A stretch of 32,606 nucleotides of DNA from the NCBI GenBank assembly GCA_949840605.1, contig CATKXN010000015.1, positions 1 through 32,606 of the forward strand, written 5' to 3'. Below, in pieces: positions 18,432 to 26,789 of the stretch. Every line of letters begins with the position of its first letter. The first letter of the stretch is position 1. The notes under the pieces were generated by a model. The model did no database searches. It was given only the letters and a program-made list of their open reading frames with translations, and was not told the origin of the DNA. Both the position numbers and the translations under genes were made by a program. Source of the DNA: an uncultured Alistipes sp. (lineage in GTDB: Bacteria; Bacteroidota; Bacteroidia; Bacteroidales; Rikenellaceae).

Positions 18432-19994
18432 ATGAACAAGCGTATCCTTCTTGGCGCTGTGCCTGTCGTCCCCATGCTTGCAGGGAGTTGTGCCGGCGAT
18501 CCGGCGGTTTCCGTTCCGGAAAATGCCCGCCCGAACATCATCTTCATCTTCTCCGACGACCTCGGTATCGGCGACCTGAGCTGTTACGGGGCGACGAAAG
18601 TCGCGACGCCCAACATCGACCGTCTGGCCGCGCAGGGACAGCGCTTCACCAACGCCTATGCGACCTCCGCCACCAGTACGCCGTCGCGTTTCGGTCTGCT
18701 GACGGGCATGTATCCCTGGCGCCTGCCCAATACGCAGATCGCTCCCGGAAATTCCGAACTCATCATCGACACGGAGTGCCATACGCTCGCCGACGCCCTG
18801 CACGGCGCCGGTTATGCGACCGGGGCCGTGGGCAAATGGCATCTTGGACTGGGGCCTGTCGGCGGCACGGATTTCAATGTCGAGATCCGTCCCGATGCGC
18901 GCGATATCGGTTTCGATTACGAATATCTCATTCCCGCTACGGTAGACCGTGTGCCGTGCGTCTTCGTGGAGAACGGACATGTCGTGGGACTGGACCCTGC
19001 CGATCCGATCACGGTGAATTACGACCATAAGGTCGGTGACTGGCCGACGGGCGCCGAGAATCCCGAACTGCTGAAACTGCGTCCGAGCCACGGGCACGAC
19101 AACACGATCGTCAACGGCATTTCGCGCATCGGATGGATGACCGGGGGCCGTTCGGCGCTGTGGGTCGACGAAGGCATCGCCGACACGATCGCCTTGAAGG
19201 CCGCGCAGTTCATCGCCCGTCACAAGGACGAGCCCTTCTTCCTCTATATGGGGACCAACGACGTGCATGTGCCGCGCGTTCCGCATCCCCGTTTTGCCGG
19301 CAAGAGCGGTATGGGTACCCGCGGCGACGTGATCCTGCAACTCGACTGGACGATCGGCGAGGTGATGCGCACGCTGGACAGCCTCGGCATCGCCGACAAT
19401 ACGCTGCTGGTCTTCACCTCCGACAACGGGCCCGCGATCGACGACGGCTATCAGGACGAGGCGGCCATGCGGCTGGGCGGCCATACGCCCTCGGGCATTT
19501 ACCGCGGCGGCAAGTCCAGCCAGTATGACGCCGGAACGCGCGTTCCGTTCATCGTGCGGTGGCCCGCTATCGTGAAACCGGGCGAGCAGGATGCCGTCTT
19601 CTCTCAGATCGACGTTTACCGCTCGCTGGCATCCCTGATCGGCGCTGCGCTGCCCGATGGCGCGGCCCCCGACAGCCGCGACCACCTGCCCGAGCTGCTC
19701 GGAACGGGGCACGCCGACCGTGAATTCGTCATCGAGCAGAACCGTCAGAATACGCTGGCCATCCGCTGCGGCGAATGGAAGTACCTGGAGCCGAGCGACC
19801 GGCAGAGCTACGAATACCGCAAGTCGGTCGAGTTGGGCAATTCGCCCCGGCCGCAGCTCTTCCGCATCTCGGAAGACCCGTGCGAGCGACACGACGTGGC
19901 GGAGCAGTATCCCGGGATCGTCGGGGAGCTTGCCGACAGGCTCGAGGCCGTGAAACGAGGACGATGGAATTCCGAAACAACCTTAAACAGATAA
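18432..19994 (+). CDS. Serine-type sulfatase (type I, arylsulfatase-like) lipoprotein
   Basis: This enzyme should remove sulfate esters from a glycan. The N-terminus ends in a usable lipobox (LAGSC, Cys20). Metal-binding Asp residues lie in IFSDDLG (Asp42, Asp43). The activation motif reads S-T-P-S-R with Ser82, followed by FGLLTG, so the catalytic formylglycine would come from serine. That normally needs an anaerobic radical-SAM maturase (anSME), which is not in this window. Further family motifs are VGKWHLG, NDVHVPRVPHPRF and FTSDNGP. At 520 residues it is complete. It is the only plus-strand gene of the second locus and converges on GH20. Its likely target is a sulfated sugar that also bears HexNAc; 6-sulfo-GlcNAc or galactose sulfate are possible. 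I cannot assign the SulfAtlas subfamily. Confidence 0.93.
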   Translation: MNKRILLGAVPVVPMLAGSCAGDPAVSVPENARPNIIFIFSDDLGIGDLSCYGATKVATPNIDRLAAQGQRFTNAYATSATSTPSRFGLLTGMYPWRLPNTQIAPGNSELIIDTECHTLADALHGAGYATGAVGKWHLGLGPVGGTDFNVEIRPDARDIGFDYEYLIPATVDRVPCVFVENGHVVGLDPADPITVNYDHKVGDWPTGAENPELLKLRPSHGHDNTIVNGISRIGWMTGGRSALWVDEGIADTIALKAAQFIARHKDEPFFLYMGTNDVHVPRVPHPRFAGKSGMGTRGDVILQLDWTIGEVMRTLDSLGIADNTLLVFTSDNGPAIDDGYQDEAAMRLGGHTPSGIYRGGKSSQYDAGTRVPFIVRWPAIVKPGEQDAVFSQIDVYRSLASLIGAALPDGAAPDSRDHLPELLGTGHADREFVIEQNRQNTLAIRCGEWKYLEPSDRQSYEYRKSVELGNSPRPQLFRISEDPCERHDVAEQYPGIVGELADRLEAVKRGRWNSETTLNR

Positions 19995-20048
19995 TGTCGG
20001 GATCGTGCTTTCGTCGTCGCTTCCCGCCTACCGGCGGCTGTCAATAAC

Positions 20049-20074
20049 AAACCGAGCGATGCGGGAATCGGTTT
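20049..20074. terminator. Bidirectional terminator between sulfatase and GH20
   Basis: AAACCGA at 20049-20055 pairs with TCGGTTT at 20068-20074, with a 12-base loop. On the plus strand TTTT overlaps the right arm; on the minus strand TTTGTTATT follows. It touches the GH20 stop codon (20074-20076) and lies 55 bases past the sulfatase stop, a good position to end both genes. Confidence 0.5.
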
Positions 20075-21657
20075 TACTCGTCCCGGCCGTCGAAGAAATA
20101 GGTGGCGTAGTTGTATCCCGCGGCGTCGTAACATTTGCGGAAGGAGTTCATGCGGCGCCTGAAATCCGCGAAGTCCTTGCGGTCGTAGGCCCAGCCTGCC
20201 TCGGAGATGGCCGCCAGGCGCGGCAGCAGCATGTGTTTCAGGTGCGTGGACGTGAAGATGTATTCCGTCCAGAGGTTCGCCTGGATGCCGAGTATGTAGG
20301 GCCGTTCCTCCGGAGCAAGCCCGTCGTAGGGGTCGAGTGCATAGGATTTGCTGACCGGGACGAATCCGCCGATTCCCAGCGGTTCCTTCATCGGGTCTTT
20401 CGTCTGGTAGTAGTCCAGGTAGCAGAAATCGTTCGGCGCCATGATGACCCGGTTGCCAGCTTTGGCGGCGGCGATACCTCCCTTCGAACCGCGCCATGAC
20501 ATGACGGTGGCCGTCGGCGAAACCCCGCCTTCGAGGATTTCGTCCCAGCCGATGATCCTGCGGCCGTGTTCGCCGAGCCACTTCTCCATGCGGCGCACGG
20601 TGTAGCTCTGGAGTTCGAATTCGTCTTTCAGACCCTCGTCCCTGATGCGCTGCTGGCACTTCGGGCAGGTTTTCCAACTCTCCTTCGGACACTCGTCGCC
20701 GCCGATGTGGATATACTCCGACGGAAACAGCGCCAGCACCTCCGTAAAGACGTCCTGCAGAAATCCGAACGTCGTTTCCCGGCCCGGACAGTAGACTTCG
20801 GGACTGACGCCCCAGCGCGTGCGGACCTCGTAACCCTCGCCCCGGCAGCCCAGCCACGGATAGGAGGCCAGCGCCGCCACGGCATGTCCCGGCAGCTCGA
20901 TCTCGGGAATCACCGTGATAAAGCGGTCGGCGGCGTATTTCACGATCTCGCGGATCTCTTTCTGCGTGTAGAATCCCCCGTAGGGCGTTCCGTCGTATTC
21001 GGTCGAATTGGCGTAGTGGCCCACGAGCGTCTCCCGGCGCACCGATCCGATGCGGGTCAGTTCGGGGTATTTCCGGATCTCGATGCGCCAGCCCTGGTCT
21101 TCGGTCAGATGCCAGTGGAAGCGGTTCATCTTGTGCAGGGCGAGGATGTCGATGAATTCCCGGACCTGATCCGGCGTCCAGAAGTAACGGCCGGAGTCGA
21201 GCATGCCTCCGCGGTATTCGAAGAACGGGCGGTCCTTCACCGTCACGGCGGGCAGGACCCCGCAGCCGTTCACCACGAGCTGGCGCAGGCTTTGCAGACC
21301 GTAGAACACGCCCTGCGCCGTGCCGCCGCGGACCGTGACGCCCGACGGCGTGATTTCGAGCACATACGCTTCTGCTGCCAGCGCGTCGTCTGTCGTCAGG
21401 GTGACGTCGCCCCCGGCGGCGTTTTTCATGCGGCCTCCGAGCACGGGTTCGACGGTTTCGGCAAAGAGCTCGGCGACACGCCGAAGCCGGTCGTCGCGGC
21501 CCGTGCCGATCACGGTCGAGGCGGTCACGGTGAAGGTTCCCTCGCCGGGGACGACCGATACGGGGCGGGGGACGATATGCGTCTCGGGACCGGCTCCGAG
21601 CGCCGCGCCCGACAGCGAGACGGCGCACAGCAGGAAAAACAGTTTTCTCATGTTCAT
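20074..21657 (-). CDS. GH20 beta-N-acetylhexosaminidase
   Basis: This exo-enzyme releases terminal beta-GlcNAc or beta-GalNAc by substrate-assisted catalysis. The start at 21657 (or 21651) gives a signal peptide (LFFLLCAVSLSGAALG). The GH20b lid domain runs about 25-140 (HIVPRPVSVVPGEG, GLQSLRQL). The TIM barrel has FEYRGGMLDSGRYF, HWHLTEDQGWRIEI, PEIELPGH and the catalytic pair Asp321-Glu322 in HIGGDECP. Its 527 residues are typical of Bacteroidota enzymes. The frame runs open upstream to 21837 inside the SGNH gene, without a signal peptide. The start lies eight bases after the SGNH stop, so the two are translated from one message. With the convergent sulfatase it points to a sulfated N-acetylhexosamine-containing glycan such as mucin O-glycan or keratan-type chains. 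Confidence 0.96.
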   Translation of the reverse strand: MNMRKLFFLLCAVSLSGAALGAGPETHIVPRPVSVVPGEGTFTVTASTVIGTGRDDRLRRVAELFAETVEPVLGGRMKNAAGGDVTLTTDDALAAEAYVLEITPSGVTVRGGTAQGVFYGLQSLRQLVVNGCGVLPAVTVKDRPFFEYRGGMLDSGRYFWTPDQVREFIDILALHKMNRFHWHLTEDQGWRIEIRKYPELTRIGSVRRETLVGHYANSTEYDGTPYGGFYTQKEIREIVKYAADRFITVIPEIELPGHAVAALASYPWLGCRGEGYEVRTRWGVSPEVYCPGRETTFGFLQDVFTEVLALFPSEYIHIGGDECPKESWKTCPKCQQRIRDEGLKDEFELQSYTVRRMEKWLGEHGRRIIGWDEILEGGVSPTATVMSWRGSKGGIAAAKAGNRVIMAPNDFCYLDYYQTKDPMKEPLGIGGFVPVSKSYALDPYDGLAPEERPYILGIQANLWTEYIFTSTHLKHMLLPRLAAISEAGWAYDRKDFADFRRRMNSFRKCYDAAGYNYATYFFDGRDE

Positions 21658-21665
21658 TCGGTTTT

Positions 21666-22859
21666 TTAGAGTTTCGTGTTTCGTTTGTCGAGATAATGCC
21701 GCAGCCGTTCGGCCCAGATCGCATAGCCCTGTTCCGTGAGGTGGGTGCCGTCGGTGGTGTATTCGCGTTTCAGACCGTCGGCGTCCGCGAGTTCCGGGTT
21801 CAGGTCGAGCCAGTCGATTCCGTTCGCCGCACACCATTCTTTAAGCCGCGCGTTGAGTTCCCCGATCCGCGCGTTCAGCGCGGGGTTGCCGTGGACGAAG
21901 AGCACCGACTGGACGACGGGCCGGACGCCGCCTGCGATCAGGCGGGTGGCGATCTGACGCTGGTTGGCGAAAACGGTCGCGGTAGGGATGTCGTTGAAGA
22001 GGTCGTTGATGCCCGCCAGGACGAAACAGATTTCGGGACGGGCGGCGATCACGCAGGTGTCCAGCATCCACAGCATCTGTCCGGTCAGATAGCCGCCCTG
22101 CCCGGCGTTTCGGACGTCGTTCCGTCCGAGCCGGGGATTCCAGTCCCGGCCGTTGGCCGTCAGCGAATCACCGAGCAGGACGATCCGCACCTTGGCGGGC
22201 GATTCGGCCAGGATGCGCCGGATCACTTCGCCGGCCAGATTCGACCGGACGGAAGACGGAAGGGGCTCTCCGCCCGGGAGCGTCCTGCCGAGGAACTGGC
22301 GGACGTTGCCCGCGAACCGGGCGAGCCCGGCCTCGTTGAGCATCACCCCGTCGGCGGTGTACTCCGCAGAGAGGAAAGTCCCGTCGGTCAGGCCGGCCGA
22401 GGGGGCGAAGCAGGCGTAACCGCGGCTTGTGGCGAAGGTTTTCAGCGCTTCGTTGAGCCGGGCGATGCTTTCGTTCAGGCCGGGATGTCGGCCGGATGCC
22501 GGGAGCGTCAGCAGGATGACCGGTCGGGCTCCCGCCGCATCGAGCCGCTCGCAGATCGTGCGGTAAGCCTCCAGCGTGCGGGGCAGCGGTTGCCCGAGCA
22601 GGATTTCGGGCAGCCCCGAATAGATCGCGCAGATCTCCGGACGGCGGTTCAGCAACCGTTCGCCGAGGTTCCACGACTGCTGCGAGAGCAGGAAATTCTT
22701 GTCCCCGGCATCCGCCACGTCGTATTCCGGAAGTTCTTTCCGCCAGTCGACGTTGCATCCCTCGCCGTTCGTGATGAACCCGACGACGGGCCGGGCGCAG
22801 CAGTCGGCGGCGGTGAGCAGGCCGGAAAACAGCAATAGGAAAAATAGCGTGCGTTTCAT
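21666..22859 (-). CDS. Tandem SGNH/GDSL hydrolase with degenerate first domain
   Basis: This is a secreted protein of two homologous SGNH-fold halves, 397 residues. The C-terminal half (about 222-392) has all the catalytic blocks: GDS with Ser232, the glycine block NAGQGG near 251-256, GIND with Asn285, and DGTH with Asp370 and His373. It should be an active esterase, for example removing O-acetyl groups from a glycan. The N-terminal half (about 22-190) aligns along its whole length (RPEIC, ARPV, EYTADG, N-terminal 'VDW' to 'RDW') but has Asn31 for Ser, Pro84 for the block III Asn, and Met173 for His; only Asp170 is kept. It is therefore a pseudoenzyme domain, perhaps for binding. A signal peptide covers about 1-22. 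The gene follows a terminator-like hairpin by about 10 bases and is coupled to GH20. Confidence 0.85.
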   Translation of the reverse strand: MKRTLFFLLLFSGLLTAADCCARPVVGFITNGEGCNVDWRKELPEYDVADAGDKNFLLSQQSWNLGERLLNRRPEICAIYSGLPEILLGQPLPRTLEAYRTICERLDAAGARPVILLTLPASGRHPGLNESIARLNEALKTFATSRGYACFAPSAGLTDGTFLSAEYTADGVMLNEAGLARFAGNVRQFLGRTLPGGEPLPSSVRSNLAGEVIRRILAESPAKVRIVLLGDSLTANGRDWNPRLGRNDVRNAGQGGYLTGQMLWMLDTCVIAARPEICFVLAGINDLFNDIPTATVFANQRQIATRLIAGGVRPVVQSVLFVHGNPALNARIGELNARLKEWCAANGIDWLDLNPELADADGLKREYTTDGTHLTEQGYAIWAERLRHYLDKRNTKL

Positions 22860-22872
22860 CGGACGATTGTAA

Positions 22873-22900
22873 AATCCGGGCGGAATGTTCCGCCCGGATT
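22873..22900 (-). terminator. Strong intrinsic-terminator-like hairpin before the SGNH gene
   Basis: On the minus strand AATCCGGGCGGA pairs perfectly over 12 bp with TCCGCCCGGATT around a 4-base loop, and TTTT overlaps and follows the stem. It starts eight bases past the stop of the long FISUMP gene and ends about 13 bases before the SGNH ATG. There is no room for a promoter between the hairpin and that ATG, so SGNH and GH20 must rely on read-through, RNA processing or a promoter inside the upstream gene. Confidence 0.75.
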
Positions 22901-22907
22901 CTTCGGT

Positions 22908-25055
22908 TTAGTCGCGGTCACGGACGCAGCGCACGTTCACCAGCATCGAAGCCGTGCCGTCGCCCTCGCTCCACGGACGCGAATTGAAATTCCAGGGTAC
23001 GATCTCGTTGCTCCAGCCGAACACCTCGAACATCTGGGCCGTCGTGTCATTGGCCTTGGTCGTCGTCCAGAAGCTGGCCTTGTCGTCGGCGTTGTCCGGC
23101 GAGGGGACGTTGCCGTGCCAGAACTTGCCGGCCGGGACGATGCTCAGCCCCGTGTCGTTCGTGCCCGTGCTGCCGGACCAGTACTGCGCCGACTTGACCC
23201 GCGCGGCGCTGTAATCCGCGGCGGCCTGCACGGCTTTCCACTCCTGCATCGTCGAGACGTGCCATCCCTCGGGGCATACGCCCTGCATGCGGGTGTCTTC
23301 GGCTCCGGTGGCCTCTTCATAGGTCCGCAGGGCCGTCGGCCAGCTGTAATAGACGCCGCGCACGTTCGCGTCGCCGATCAGGTCGTTGGCGAAGGTCTTG
23401 GCCGCGGGGTTTCCGTATATCGCGTCGACAGCCGTGAATGCCGTTCCGTCGCTGTACGACATGGCCCGGAGGTTTTCGGCCATCCAAATGTCTTCGCCGA
23501 TCTTCACCACCGTATAGGTTTCCGGACGGGCCGGGTCGCGCAGGTCGGTGTAGGGGCGCAGCATGCCCGTCAGCCGGAGGCTCCGGGTCTCGGACGGCGC
23601 GGTCTTGATGCTTACCGTCGAGGTCACGCGCCAGTAGACCGTGCGGGTGAGGTAGGCGCCGCCCAGGTCGGAAAGCAGGTCGTCGAGCAGCGAATGGGTC
23701 AGCGCGGCGGTTTTCCCGGCCGTCAGGGGGCGGGTCTTTGAGGCGCTCATGTCGGCGTTGAGGCTGTATTCGAGCGCATAGGTGACCCCGCGGGCGTTGC
23801 AGGTCCATGCCGCCGTGGCCAGCGTCTCGTCCCTGCGGGCGTAGTCGAGAGCGTAGTCCGTTCCGTCGGCCGGGCCTTCGGCGAGGACGATCGGGTCGGC
23901 GGCGGTCACGGCCTCGAAACGCCGGATGCAGACGGTCCGTTCGGTTTCGTCGGCCGCGGCGAACTCCGTGTCGCTCGGCGTCACGCTCCACGTGAATTTC
24001 TTCTTCTGCGAGGCGACCATGCCGAAAGTCTGTTCCAGCAGCAGGTCCAGATCGCCCTGCGAAATCTCAAGGAAGGCTGTTTCGCCCGTGTTGAAGGTCG
24101 CGCTCTTGTCGAACTCGGCGTCATGGAGCCGCAGGGTGTAGGTGATTCCCGTCGTGTCGCACGTCCACGCGAATTTCACCGCTTCGTCGGCCTTCTCCGC
24201 GTCGAGCAGCAGCTCGGCCTCAGCCGCGGGTTCTGCGAGCGTCAGCGCAGCCGGATCTTTCGTGAAGCGCCTGACGGTCGCCGTGCGCACGGCGCTGTTC
24301 TCGATCGGGTTGTTCAGGTCGCCCGTGCCCGTCACCTGCCAGTAGATAGCGGTCTCGGTGTTCCGCTCGATCCCCTGCTCCGCCAGCCAGTCGTCCAGTT
24401 GCTGCATGGTGAAGGCGTGCGAGGTCTCCGACCGGCAGGGCACGGTCATCGTCCCCTCGCCGGAGAGTCCGGCGTCGAGTCCGACGTGCAGCGTGTAGTC
24501 GGGAACGGTCGAGGGGCACTCCCATTCGAAGGCCACTCCGGCCTCGGGGCTCTTTTTGTCGAGAACGATCTTCGCCTCGCCGGCGGGGCTCTGGAGCAGG
24601 ATGAGCCCCGTCGGAAGTTCGCAGCGGGTGACGGTCAGCCGCCGCACCTCGTCGCACCAGCCGACCTCGGGATCGACCACTTCGACCGTCCAGTAGAGTT
24701 TCACCGTGGCGCCGACGGCGACGTTCATGGAGCTCAGCACCGAATCGAGCTGCAGGGTCGACAGCCGCCACGAGTCGCTCGCGCCGGGGTTCCGCTCGCA
24801 GGAGGTCGTGAATTTGTCGTCGAGCCCGAAGCGCAGTTTGTAGTCGATGAAATGGCGGCGCGAACTCCACGCGAAGGTGTAGAGCGAATCGGGATGTTCG
24901 TGGTTGAGGACGATGACCGTGTCGATCGCCGGGCGGGTCAGTGTCACCGGCTGGCGTCCCACCTCGTAGAACTCGTTGTCCTTGTCGCAGCCGCCGATCC
25001 ATACGGGACCGACGAATAATGCTGCCAACGCAATATTTCGGATGATGTTGTTCAT
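22908..25055 (-). CDS. Lipoprotein with four SusE-like repeats and a C-terminal FISUMP domain
   Basis: This is a probable surface glycan-binding protein of 715 residues. Lipobox WIGGC (Cys23) follows a short signal peptide. Four repeats of about 110 residues lie at roughly 38-145, 150-265, 270-380 and 388-495. Each has an 'FxWxC...YTLxxxLD' opening, a 'LxxxxLDDLL' helix and a 'VYWxVT' strand, as in SusE/SusF outer-membrane proteins. Residues 500-715 form a Fibrobacter succinogenes major paralogous (FISUMP) domain, with WMAENLR, GVCPEGWHVSTMQEW, YWSGSTG, FWTTTKA and the ending VRCVRD. The extended repeats would hold the terminal domain away from the membrane. It is 11 bases after the beta-helix gene in a tight operon. 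The shorter protein at 26790 has the same two domain types, so they probably share a ligand. Confidence 0.85.
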   Translation of the reverse strand: MNNIIRNIALAALFVGPVWIGGCDKDNEFYEVGRQPVTLTRPAIDTVIVLNHEHPDSLYTFAWSSRRHFIDYKLRFGLDDKFTTSCERNPGASDSWRLSTLQLDSVLSSMNVAVGATVKLYWTVEVVDPEVGWCDEVRRLTVTRCELPTGLILLQSPAGEAKIVLDKKSPEAGVAFEWECPSTVPDYTLHVGLDAGLSGEGTMTVPCRSETSHAFTMQQLDDWLAEQGIERNTETAIYWQVTGTGDLNNPIENSAVRTATVRRFTKDPAALTLAEPAAEAELLLDAEKADEAVKFAWTCDTTGITYTLRLHDAEFDKSATFNTGETAFLEISQGDLDLLLEQTFGMVASQKKKFTWSVTPSDTEFAAADETERTVCIRRFEAVTAADPIVLAEGPADGTDYALDYARRDETLATAAWTCNARGVTYALEYSLNADMSASKTRPLTAGKTAALTHSLLDDLLSDLGGAYLTRTVYWRVTSTVSIKTAPSETRSLRLTGMLRPYTDLRDPARPETYTVVKIGEDIWMAENLRAMSYSDGTAFTAVDAIYGNPAAKTFANDLIGDANVRGVYYSWPTALRTYEEATGAEDTRMQGVCPEGWHVSTMQEWKAVQAAADYSAARVKSAQYWSGSTGTNDTGLSIVPAGKFWHGNVPSPDNADDKASFWTTTKANDTTAQMFEVFGWSNEIVPWNFNSRPWSEGDGTASMLVNVRCVRDRD

Positions 25056-25066
25056 GGACTTTGGTT

Positions 25067-26770
25067 TTAATGGTTATACGCCCCGATGTTACGCGCGCTG
25101 CCGATGCGTTCGCCCCAGAAATCGGTCGTGAGCGGGAATACCGGCTCGTCGGCGATTCCGGCGCCCGCACCGATGCAGGGCGATCCCGCGGCCAGCTGCA
25201 GTCCGGCGAGGATCTGCTCCTTGTCGACCAGGTTGTTGCTGGCGGTGAACTCTTCCACGAGCCGGACGAATTTCGGGTCGGTGAGGATCGTCCCGACGTT
25301 GTGGTCGCCCGAGCCGGGGATGGTTCCCTCCCGGTAGCCGCAGATGCAGTTGTTGCGCAGGATCAGCCCCCGGTCGTCGATGAACTCGCCCGTGCCGACC
25401 TTGACGAAGGGGTTGGCCGTGCCGGTGGCGTTGTAGAAGATGTTGTTGGTGAAGACCAGCGATCCCTCGATGTTGGTGTAGCTGTCGAACGTGACGGCCG
25501 TGTTGTCGGCGTGCGTCGCGGCGGAACGGGTCTTGATAATGGTGTTGTTGTAGAAATGGCATCCGCCCACGCGCCCCACCACGTCGATCGTCGACGAAAG
25601 GGTCTGGCCGTTGCCTTTCACGTAGTCGCGCGTGCCGTCGTTGATGCTGACGTTGTAGCGCACCACCGTGCCTTCCTGCGAGACGAAGTTGCGGTCGAAT
25701 GCCGTGTCGCTCGGGCAGAGCATCAGCCAGCCGCCCGTGTTGTTGTAGGAGATGTTGTACTCGAAGAGCGTGTTGCGGCAGTTCTGGTCGACGTCGAACG
25801 CCTGTCCGTCCCACGTGGCCTTGTGGTCCTGCACGGTGTTGTAGCGGAAGACCGTGCCGTCGCTGTGTATGCACCACAGGGCTGCGGCGGCCTCCATGCG
25901 GTTGGGGACGCTCTCGTCGGCGAAATCGCCCGGCGCGCAGTTGCGCACGACGTTGTACTCGACGAGTGCGTCGTCGCAGCCGTTGACGATGATCTGGTCC
26001 CCGGGGATGCCCTCGAAGACGTTCCGGCGGAACACGAAGCCCGTGTTGGCCTTGCGCAGCGAGCGGTCGCCCGTCGCGAGGTAGCCCGTCAGGCCGTCGC
26101 GCTGGCAGTCGGTCAGCCGGCACTCCTCGACCACCAGGTCGTGGAACGACGACGGGTTCGGACCCCCGATGACGTTGTAGTAGAAGATGCCCGAGCCGCC
26201 GCCTTCGTTGTGGTGGGTCTTGGTGCCGCAGACGTCGGCGATCTCGCAGCGGCGGATGTGGATGTGGTTCATCACGCCGCCCTCGATGTTGTCGGCCTCG
26301 ATGCGGATGCCGGCGATCTTGGGCCGCGGGGCCTCGCCCCGGTTGGTGATCCGCAGGTCCTGCAGCTCCCAGTACTGGACGTTGCGGATCAGGACGGCTT
26401 CGTAGTTCCCGCCGCCCGCGATCTCGGGCAGGGGCAGGCTCTCGTCTCCGTAGGAGCCCAGTACGATCGGCGCCTCGGCCGAACCGCTGCCGCGCAGCGT
26501 GAGCGATCCGTTGTAGACCGTGCCGCGCTTGATGAGGATCGTGTCGCCGGCCTTCCACGAACGTTCGAGGATGCGGTCGACGCTCTCCCACGCCTGCGAG
26601 GGGGAGTGTCCGGTGTTGTAGTAGGACCCGTTTTCGGGGTCGATATAGTAACGGTGGGGGTAGGCGGTCTCTTCCGGAACGCCTTGCGGGGTGCGGGGTT
26701 CGTCCTCCCTGCAGGCCGCGAGCTGGCATGCGCCCAGCAGCGCGGCGAATAGGATCAGGTGCATTTTCAT
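25067..26770 (-). CDS. Right-handed parallel beta-helix lipoprotein
   Basis: This is a surface or periplasmic lipoprotein of 567 residues. The N-terminus has a lipobox (LAAC, Cys20; LGAC at Cys15 also fits). From about 35 on it shows the short-strand, Asn- and Gly-rich repeats of a pectate-lyase-like beta-helix: WKAGDTILIKRGTVYNGSL, YWELQDLRITN, VEYNVVRNC, FRYNTVQDHK, FEYNISYNN, HFYNNTIIK, FTNNIFYN. The C-terminus (GSPCIGAGA, GERIGSARNIGAYN) matches the usual end of such proteins. Beta-helix proteins in PULs may be lyases, hydrolases, epimerases or binders. I cannot place this one in a PL or GH family, and no catalytic set is certain. Its place between two SusE/FISUMP lipoproteins suggests action at the cell surface on the imported glycan. 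ATG 26764 is an alternative start. Confidence 0.88.
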   Translation of the reverse strand: MKMHLILFAALLGACQLAACREDEPRTPQGVPEETAYPHRYYIDPENGSYYNTGHSPSQAWESVDRILERSWKAGDTILIKRGTVYNGSLTLRGSGSAEAPIVLGSYGDESLPLPEIAGGGNYEAVLIRNVQYWELQDLRITNRGEAPRPKIAGIRIEADNIEGGVMNHIHIRRCEIADVCGTKTHHNEGGGSGIFYYNVIGGPNPSSFHDLVVEECRLTDCQRDGLTGYLATGDRSLRKANTGFVFRRNVFEGIPGDQIIVNGCDDALVEYNVVRNCAPGDFADESVPNRMEAAAALWCIHSDGTVFRYNTVQDHKATWDGQAFDVDQNCRNTLFEYNISYNNTGGWLMLCPSDTAFDRNFVSQEGTVVRYNVSINDGTRDYVKGNGQTLSSTIDVVGRVGGCHFYNNTIIKTRSAATHADNTAVTFDSYTNIEGSLVFTNNIFYNATGTANPFVKVGTGEFIDDRGLILRNNCICGYREGTIPGSGDHNVGTILTDPKFVRLVEEFTASNNLVDKEQILAGLQLAAGSPCIGAGAGIADEPVFPLTTDFWGERIGSARNIGAYNH

Positions 26771-26789
26771 GGCTTTTCGCAGTTTGGGT

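Noticed and set aside
20024..20037. CCGCC-TACC-GGCGG mini-hairpin after the sulfatase
   Set aside because: It has only five pairs and no T-run; the inverted repeat at 20049-20074 is a better terminator candidate.
21658..21837. N-terminal extension of GH20 into the SGNH gene
   Set aside because: The extension lacks a signal peptide, whereas ATG 21657 gives a normal one just after the SGNH stop.
25061..26752. Open frame antisense to the beta-helix gene
   Set aside because: It is low-complexity Val/Ala/Asp/Arg sequence and the opposite strand has a convincing beta-helix lipoprotein.
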